This document shows, piece by piece, positions 57,248 to 64,000 of a stretch of 64,000 nt of DNA. Made by a program: the position numbers and the translations under genes. Source of the stretch: Acorus gramineus. Taxonomy: Eukaryota; Streptophyta; Magnoliopsida; Acorales; Acoraceae. Position 1 is the stretch's first letter. Each line of letters starts with the position of its first letter. Location of the stretch: contig CM060849.1 in the NCBI GenBank assembly GCA_030737835.1, forward strand, positions 930,001 to 994,000, given 5' to 3'. The notes under the pieces were generated by a model. It did no database searches, was not told where the DNA came from, and saw only the letters and a program-made list of their open reading frames with translations.

Positions 57248-60200
57248 GTGGTTCTGCACAATGTCAGAAAAACCAACGGCAACCCTACTCTTCCGACACC
57301 GGCGGCTTCGAAGGTATCTCGTCAGTCTACTTCATCATTTCTCTATGAGGGCATCTTGGGGGCCGCTCCTGCTATAAAAAGACAACGACCTTCTAAGCAG
57401 CGTTATCAACCGAAAGGCCGAGGACATCATCTTCCTCCTGTTGCCGCTGCGACTGCTACTTCGATTGCCTCCATTCAGTCACACTCGGATATGCTTGTCC
57501 AGATCAGTCAGCGCCTAGACCACCTGATTCTGCAGCAGTCACTTTCTGGTGCTTCTACTCCCTTTGCCTTGTCTTCTACTATGGGTACTCCTGCTTATTG
57601 GATTTTTGATTCGGGTGCCTCACATCACATGACTCCTGATAGTTCTATCCTCACTGCATGCTCACCTGCACCCTCACACCTCCCTTCGATTCATACTGCT
57701 AATGGCTCTCCTTTAGTCATCACGCAGTGTGGATCGATCACCACCACATCCCACCCTACTGGCCGCCTTTCATTACCATTTGTTTTGCATGCTCCTGAGC
57801 TTTGCATGAATCTTGTGTCTATTAGTAGATTGTGTGATTCTGGATTCACCATTACCTTTACCTCTTCTGGGTGTTCTGTGCAGGATCCACGTTCAGGGCA
57901 GAGGATTGGTGTTGGTCGTCGGATTGGCGGACTGTATTATGTGGAGTATCTTTATCTTCCTGTACCTGATCCCTCAGTTTTCTGTGGCACTGTCACCTCT
58001 GATACTGACTTGTGGCATAAGAGGTTAGGCCATGTTTCTGAATCTCGTCTTAAAGACCTTATTAAGTCTGGTGATTTAGGTCATGTTTCTTTCTCTCCTC
58101 TTTCTGTTTGTGAGGGCTGTAAATTAGCCAAACCTGTTGCTACTCCATTCCATTCTAGTAATCATCAGTCCTCTATTCCATTTGAGCTTGTTCATTCTGA
58201 TATCTGGGGTCCTTCTCATATCACGTCAAAGAGTGGTTTTTCGTATTATATCAGTTTTATTGATGACTATTCTCGCTTTACCTGGATTTATTTATTGCGT
58301 CATCGATCTGAGGTCCCAAAGATATATGAGGTCTTTACCACTATGATTCACACCCAGTTTCAGACTCGTATCAAAATCTTTAGGTCTGATTGTGCTCGAG
58401 AATATATTTCTTCCACGATGCGTTCTCTTCTTCAATCTCATGGCACTCTCTTTCAGCAATCATGCCCTTATACTCATGAGCAGAATGGTGTTGCTGAAAG
58501 AAAACATCGCCATATTCTTGAGACCGCTCGTTCCCTCTTACTTTCTTCTTCAGTCCCCAGCACATACTGGGCTGAGGCTGCTCTTCTATCTGTTCATCTT
58601 ATCAATATCACTCCCTCTTCTGTCCTCTCCGGTATGACTCCTCATGAGCGCCTTTACTCTTCCAAACCTGATTATAGTAGACTTCGCACTTTTGGATGTA
58701 CTTGTTTCGTGCTTCTCCCTCCTCATCAACGCACTAAGTTGGCCGCTCGGTCAGTTAAGTGTGTATTCTTGGGGATTAGTTTTGAACACAAGGGATATCG
58801 CTGCTACGATCCTATTGGAGATCGTTTTTGGATAGCTCGTCATGTGTCATTTGTCGAAGATGTTCCCTATTTTTCTTCTACACCCACTGCCTCCTCTCCT
58901 CCGGTGCCTTCTCCTGTTCAGGCCTCTCCTATTGAGTCTCTACCTCTTCTCGGGCCGTCTGTTCTGCTTGAGCCCACTCCTAGTTCTGTTCTCCCTGAGT
59001 CTCATCTTGGCATTCCCACTGCTGACTCTCCTGGTTCTTCGTCTCCTCTTCACACTCCTGCAGCCAACCCCCATGGTCCTCCCTGTTCTCCTCCTATTGT
59101 GTCTCCTCTTGCTCCTTCCGCAGATGACTCCGCTGGTATTTCTCTGTCTTCCACAGCTAACACACCTCCCTCTGATGTGGATCCTCGTCCCTTGACTCGC
59201 TACCCTCAGCGTGAACGTCATCCGCCTGATCGTTTCAGTTTTGACTCTGGACTTGACCGATTTGGCTTTGCATCAGTGAGTACCTATTCTCCAGAATTTC
59301 AGGCCTATCTCACCGCTATACATGCCCATCGTGAGCCCCGATCTTATCGAGAGGCAGTCGAGTACCCTGAGTGGCAGCAGGCCATGGCTGAGGAGTTTCA
59401 GGCGTTTGAGCAGACACAAACCTGGATGTTGTTCCCTTGAACGTGGATTTTCAAGATCAAGCATCGCCCTGATGGTTCCATTGAACGACATAAGGCTCGT
59501 CTTGTTGCCAGAGGTTTCACTCAGGAGTATGGCATTGACTATGAGGAGACCTTTGCTCCTGTTGCTCAGATGACTACTGTTCGCACCCTTCTCGCTGTTG
59601 CTGCTGTTCGTCGCTGGCCTCTCTTTCAGATGGACGTGAAGAATGCTTTTCTTCATGGTGATTTATCTGAGGTTGTTTATATGCAACCACCTCCAGGTCT
59701 CAGCACTCCTCCTCAGCATGTTTGTCGTCTTCGGCGGGCTATATACGGACTGAAACAAGCTCCTCGTGCCTGGTTTGAGCGTTTTCGCAGTGTTATTCTG
59801 ACAGCTGGTTTTGTTGAGAGCCACCAGGACCACTCTATGTTTGTGCGATCCTCATCGCAGGGGCGGGTAATCCTTCTTCTGTATGTTGACGACATGATTA
59901 TAACTGGCGATGACTCCGCTGGTATTACTCGGGTCAAGAATCACCTCAGTCGACAGTTTCAGATGAAAGATCTTGGTACTCTTCGCTACTTCCTTGGTCT
60001 CGAGATTGCACAGAGTGATCGTGGGATTCTGCTTTCTCAACAGAAGTATACAGCTGACATTTTAGAGCGTGCTGCCCTCTCCGATACCCGCAGTGCGGAT
60101 ACTCCTCTTGAGCTTAATGTGAAGCTTCGTCCTACAGATGGTGAGCTCCTCTCAGATCCTACTCGATACAGACAGATCGTGGGTCAGCTTGTGTATCTCT

Positions 60201-60830
60201 GCATCACTAGACCTGACATTGCTCATGCCGTCAGTATTGTTAGTCAGTTTGTCTCGGCTCCTCGATCAGTGCATTATGGTGCTCTTATGCGAATTCTTCG
60301 ATATTTGCGTGGTACTATCACTAGATCGATCTATCTGTCATCCTCTTCGACTCTGGTTCTCAGGGCTTACACTGATGCTGATTGGGCTGGAGACCCGACC
60401 ACTAGACGCTCCACCACTGGTTTCTGCATATTTCTCAGAGATTCTATCATCTCTTGGCGCAGCAAGAAACAGGAGGTTGTTTCTCTTTCCAGCACTGAGG
60501 CTGAATATCGAGCCATGGCTATCACCACCAAGGAGATTGTTCATCTCAGACGTCTCTTGGTGGATCTAGGAGTTACTATGACTGGTCCTACTCCTCTTCA
60601 CTGTGATACGGTCTGCTATTCAGATTGCTAGCAATCCGGTCTTTCATGAGAGGACCAAACACATTGAGATCGATTGTCACTTCGTTCGTCAGCACTTTCT
60701 TGCAGAGACATTATCGCTTCCGCATATCTCCTCTGCTGAGCAGCTTGCTGATTTCTTTACGAAGTCACATCCAATTCCTCGATTTCAGTTTCTTCTTCGC
60801 AAACTCACTTTGTATGATCCACCGTGAGTT
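57248..60830 (+). mobile_element. Copia coding part (protease, integrase, RT, RNase H)
   Basis: A long open stretch at 57248-59440 encodes protease and integrase, followed by a Ser/Pro-rich linker and the conserved RYPQRERHPPDRF. The RT and RNase H portion follows at about 59450-60830, ending [20 protein letters not shown] before the polypurine tract (GAGTTTGAGGAGGGC). It is part of a broken element and listed as a fossil. Confidence 0.9.
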
Positions 60831-60840
60831 TGAGGAGGGC

Positions 60841-60975
60841 TGTTAGATTATATGTGTTATCTTATAATGTGTGTAGTGTATTACACGTGTAACTCCTAGA
60901 CATTTGTATATATAAAGGGATTAACCCCTAAGTGGAATACAAGGATTCCCATTATTTTATTCTCTGTTTCTATCA
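60841..60975 (+). repeat. Right LTR of the copia element
   Basis: Matches the left LTR at 131 of 135 positions. All four differences are transitions, concentrated in the second half. Confidence 0.95.
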
Positions 60976-63900
60976 ACTACAAACAACACAATTACACACC
61001 TTTGTGTGTCCCTTCTCTTTCACTTTTCCTCTTCTTTTGCTTCTTCTTCTCCTTCTTTTCCTTCAAAACACACACACACACACACACACAAACAAGAGGG
61101 AGAGGGAGGCGTGAGAGGTGGTGAAAGAGAGAGAGAAATAAATTTTTTCTCAAAAGGGGGGGGGTGATGAGAAGGGAAAAAGGGGGTGGTGAACCTAAGT
61201 TAAACTCACCCACACACATCAAAAATAACCAAAGTTTTCTTACCCATTAAGCAAGAGGGGGGTGAGGTTACCCAAGGTTACCATAACCACCAAAATATCC
61301 CAACACTATTCCACCAAACAAACCAGTAACGACAGAAACCCGGATACGATTCGGAACTGCATAATTTTTAAAACTTTACTGGAATTCGATGAAATTTTTA
61401 TGAGTAGTACAAAATGGTACCAGGACTCATAATATGCAGTTAGATTTCCAATCGGAGTACTCAAACTCACGCAGAAAGCTAAAAGTCCAAAATTTTAATG
61501 GCTCCGATCGAAAAAAGAAAAAAAATTGGAAAATGGCCCAAATGTGACCAATACGCTAAAAAGTGACACATATATAACATTCTTCCCCCCTTAGAAAATT
61601 TTGTCTACAAAATTTAATACAAAATCATCTAGGAAGGGAAAAGATGTGGATATGCGCCACCCATGGCGTCCTCATGCTCCCAAGTGGCCTCAGCACCAGA
61701 ACGATGCTGCCAACGCACCTTAACCAACTAGACGGTCTTGGTGCGGAGGCTCTTCTCGCGTCGGTCCAGGATCTCGATCGGCTGCTCCACGAATGACAAG
61801 TCCGGCTTGAAGACGAGCGGCTTGAACGGTTTAACGTGAGCAGGATTGTGGACTTAACACCTCAGCTGCGAGACATGGAAGACGTCATGGGCTTGAGCCA
61901 ACTGTGGGGGCAGGGCTATGCGATAGGCCACCTCTCCAATCCGCTCAAGGATGAGAAACGGGCCAATGAAATGCGGACTCAGCTTGCCCCACACACCGAA
62001 ACGGAAGATGCCCTTCGACGGGGACACCTTCAGGAAAACATGGTCACCAACCTCGAAGGCGAGCTCATGGCGACGACGATCGGCGTAGCTCTTCTGACGG
62101 CTTTGAGCGATTCGGATATGCTCACGAATCGTCTTGACCTTCTCTGAGGTCTGGCGGACGATCTCTGGTCCCTCCAACTGGCGCTCTCCGACCTCGTCCC
62201 AACACAAGGGAGACCTACAGCTGCGGCCATAGAGTGCTTCATATGGTGCCATCCGAATACTCGAGTGGTAGCTGTTGTTGTAGGTGAACTCCACCAACGG
62301 GAGATGCCTCTCCCAACTGCCCCCAAAGTCGAGAATGCAAGCTCGCAGCATGTCCTCCAGGGTCTGTATCGTCCTCTCCGACTGGCCGTCCATCTACGGA
62401 TGAAATTCTATACTAAAGTGGAGGTCTGTACCAAGGGCGTGTTGGAGGCTGCACCAGAACCTTGAAGTAAACCTCGCGTCTCGATCAGAAATGATGCTGA
62501 CTGGAGTGCCATGGAGACGAACAATCTCAGAGACAAACAACTGCGCCAGGGTGTCCAGAGAATCGGTGAGTCGAATGGGGAGGAAATGAGCGGACTTAGT
62601 CAGTCGGTCGACGATCACCTAGATGGCATCGCGACCCGAACGTGACCTCGGCAAACCCGAAATGAAGTCCATGGTGATCTGCTCCCACTTCCACTGAGGA
62701 ATCTCAATGGACTGCTGCTTCCCGCAGGACGCTGATGCTCCGACTTCACCTGCTAGCATACCAAGCAACGAGCAATGAAACGGCCAACATCCGCTTTCAT
62801 CCCGTGCCACCAGTAGCCACGACGAAGGCCCCTGTACATCTTCGTGCCACCAGGATGCATTGTGTACCTCGAACGATGGGCCTCATTTAAGATCTTCTGC
62901 TTCAACTCTACGTAGTCAGGAATCATACCCGACCTCTGAACCGCAGGATTCCATCCTCGCGAATCTGGTAGTCCAGACGCTCACCCCGGGCGACGCCTTC
63001 AGAGAGGACTAGAAAGTGAGGATCCCGCCCCTGAGCCGTGCGGATCTCATCGAGAAGAACGGGCTGCACCACTAGCCTGGCCAAAAAGCCACCCGCAGGC
63101 GTCTCTCGAATGCTGATCCAGCAAGCGGCCTCCTCCAGAAGCCTTCAACGTACAACCAAGTGGGCGGCCATGCCCAAGGGCTGCCTGCTGAGAGCATCGG
63201 CCACGACATTCACCTTACCCGGATGGTAAGCGATGTCACAGTCATAGTCCTTCAGGAACTCGACCCAACATCGCTGACGCATGTTGAGCTCCGGCTGGGA
63301 CTGCAAATAAGTCAGGCTCTTGTGATCCGTGAAGAGTTCGAACTCCTCGGCATAGAGGTAGTGCCTCCATATCTTCAGCGCAAAGATGATCGCTGCTAAC
63401 TCCAAGTCCTGGGTGGGGTAATTCTGCTCATGGGGCTTCAACTGACGCAACGCATAGCCACAACCTTACCATACTGCATCAGGACGCAACCCAAACCCAG
63501 CCGTGATGCATCGAAGTAGACTGCGAATCCACCACTCTCAGACGGAATGGTAAGAACTGGCTCTGAGGTGAGTCTCCGCTTCAACTCCAGGAAGCTATCC
63601 TTGCAAGATGGGGACCACTCGAACCGGACATCCTTCCATCTGAGGCGGGTCAGTGGCACAGCTATCTTCGAGAAACCCTCGACAAACTTTCGGTAATAAC
63701 TGGCCAAACCCAGGAAGCTCTGAATCTCGGTGGGGTTCGACGATCGCTGCCAATTCGACACGGCGAGCGTCTTGTCCGGGTCCACAGATTTGCCCTCACC
63801 GGAAATCACATGGCCCAGAAATGCCACACGCTCCAACCAGAACTCGCACTTACTGAACTTGGTGAATAACTGATGTCGGGCCAAGGTCTCCAAGACAGTG

Positions 63901-64000
63901 CGAAGATGGTCAGCGTGCTCATCAAGACTCTTCGAGTACACCAGAATATCATCGATGAAAACTACCACAAAGGAGTTGAGGAAGGGCCAAAACACCCGGT

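Larger units (their letters stand above)
56775..60975 (+). mobile_element. Ty1/copia retrotransposon, fairly young, Ale/Retrofit-like
   Basis: LTRs 56775-56909 and 60841-60975, 135 bp each, differ at four positions (about 3%). Target duplications ACTAC (56770-56774 and 60976-60980) are perfect. Primer site TGGTATTAGAAC at 56910. Order: protease (IFDSGASHHMT), GAG-pre-integrase (DLWHKRLGHVSESRL), integrase (ELVHSDIWGP, FIDDYSRFTWIYLL, EQNGVAERKHRHILETAR), RT (FQMDVKNAFLHGDLSEVVYM, YGLKQAPRAWF, LLYVDDMIITGDD) and RNase H (YTDADWAGDPTTRRSTTGFC, SSTEAEYRA). Protease-integrase-RT order defines copia; short LTRs and motifs suggest the Ale lineage (inferred). No gag is recognisable. It has two or three visible breaks, so it is not intact. 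With 1.3e-8 substitutions per site per year, the divergence would mean about 1 million years, older if the host mutates slowly. Confidence 0.9.
54657..61579 (-). repeat. LTR of element F, interrupted by copia
   Basis: Two parts, 54657-56774 and 60981-61579, separated by the copia element and its ACTAC duplication. It contains the putative intron (56088-56606), a GC-rich block (about 56165-56490) and the C-run motif (55207-55230). The copia sits in the transcribed leader, in a region of CT/GA-rich sequence. Confidence 0.85.
54657..64000 (-). mobile_element. Ty3/gypsy element F (minus strand, runs off the window), LTR split by a copia element
   Basis: The LTR at 54657-61579 is about 2.7 kb after subtracting the copia insertion. 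Left edge TGTCAGGCCCCAGCGCGG, right edge ACATATATAACA, then the polypurine tract (TTCTTCCCCCCTT, 61580 on). Interior, in minus order from the window edge: RT ([60 protein letters not shown]), RNase H ([30 protein letters not shown]), integrase core and C-terminal part ([51 protein letters not shown]). Integrase motifs are very close to those of I. Broken, with several breaks. Its gag and 5' LTR are outside the window. Chromovirus-like (inferred). It inserted into LTR G. Confidence 0.85.

Overview
The window looks like transposon-rich nuclear DNA from a flowering plant. It holds one recognisable host gene with large spliceosomal introns, Ty3/gypsy and Ty1/copia retrotransposons with plant-type (initiator-methionine tRNA) primer sites, a plant-type Helitron, and LINE, MULE and MITE remnants. 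I saw no bacterial gene, rRNA, convincing tRNA or CRISPR array. The species cannot be named from this sequence.

Layout. (1) 989-8616, + strand: seven exons of a CID-type, PABP-interacting, two-RRM RNA-binding protein. All six splice junctions keep the reading frame. The 5' exons lie outside the window. One 6.3 kb intron carries a decayed LINE, two MITE-like elements and a thrice-repeated segment. (2) about 10.6-15.4 kb, - strand: an old gypsy gag-protease fossil with two retropepsin-like domains in a row, a minisatellite and a TATA-bearing leader. (3) 15.9-33.6 kb: a MULE transposase remnant hit by gypsy element A. A holds a 3.9 kb solo LTR (B), and B holds three further solo LTRs (D, E, H). 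B, D and H have perfect 5-bp target-site duplications. (4) 33.6-42.7 kb: gypsy element C, with very unequal end repeats, abuts fragment I of a related element in the opposite orientation. (5) 43.3-50.8 kb: a coiled-coil gene fragment runs into a broken Helitron Rep/helicase gene. The Helitron is interrupted by solo LTR L and ends at a hairpin plus CTAG. (6) 51.4-64.0 kb: LTR G, holding solo LTR J and the opposite-strand gypsy element F. F's LTR holds a fairly young copia element, and F runs off the window.

The most interesting observation concerns the long LTR family shared by C, E, F, H, I, J and L. Each complete copy carries, at the same place, a block bounded by a consensus GTAAGY donor and a TTGCAG acceptor, 480-980 bp long and filled with very CpG-rich, fast-changing sequence. 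Fragment I lacks this block, with the flanks joined where splicing would join them. This suggests a real intron inside the LTR that was spliced from an RNA later copied back into DNA. The same LTRs keep a four-G-run motif. Six of the LTRs are solo, so removal by LTR-LTR recombination has been frequent here.

The only host gene likely to work is the CID-like gene. The other coding stretches are remains of mobile elements. Long open frames in the GC-rich LTR blocks are artefacts of composition.
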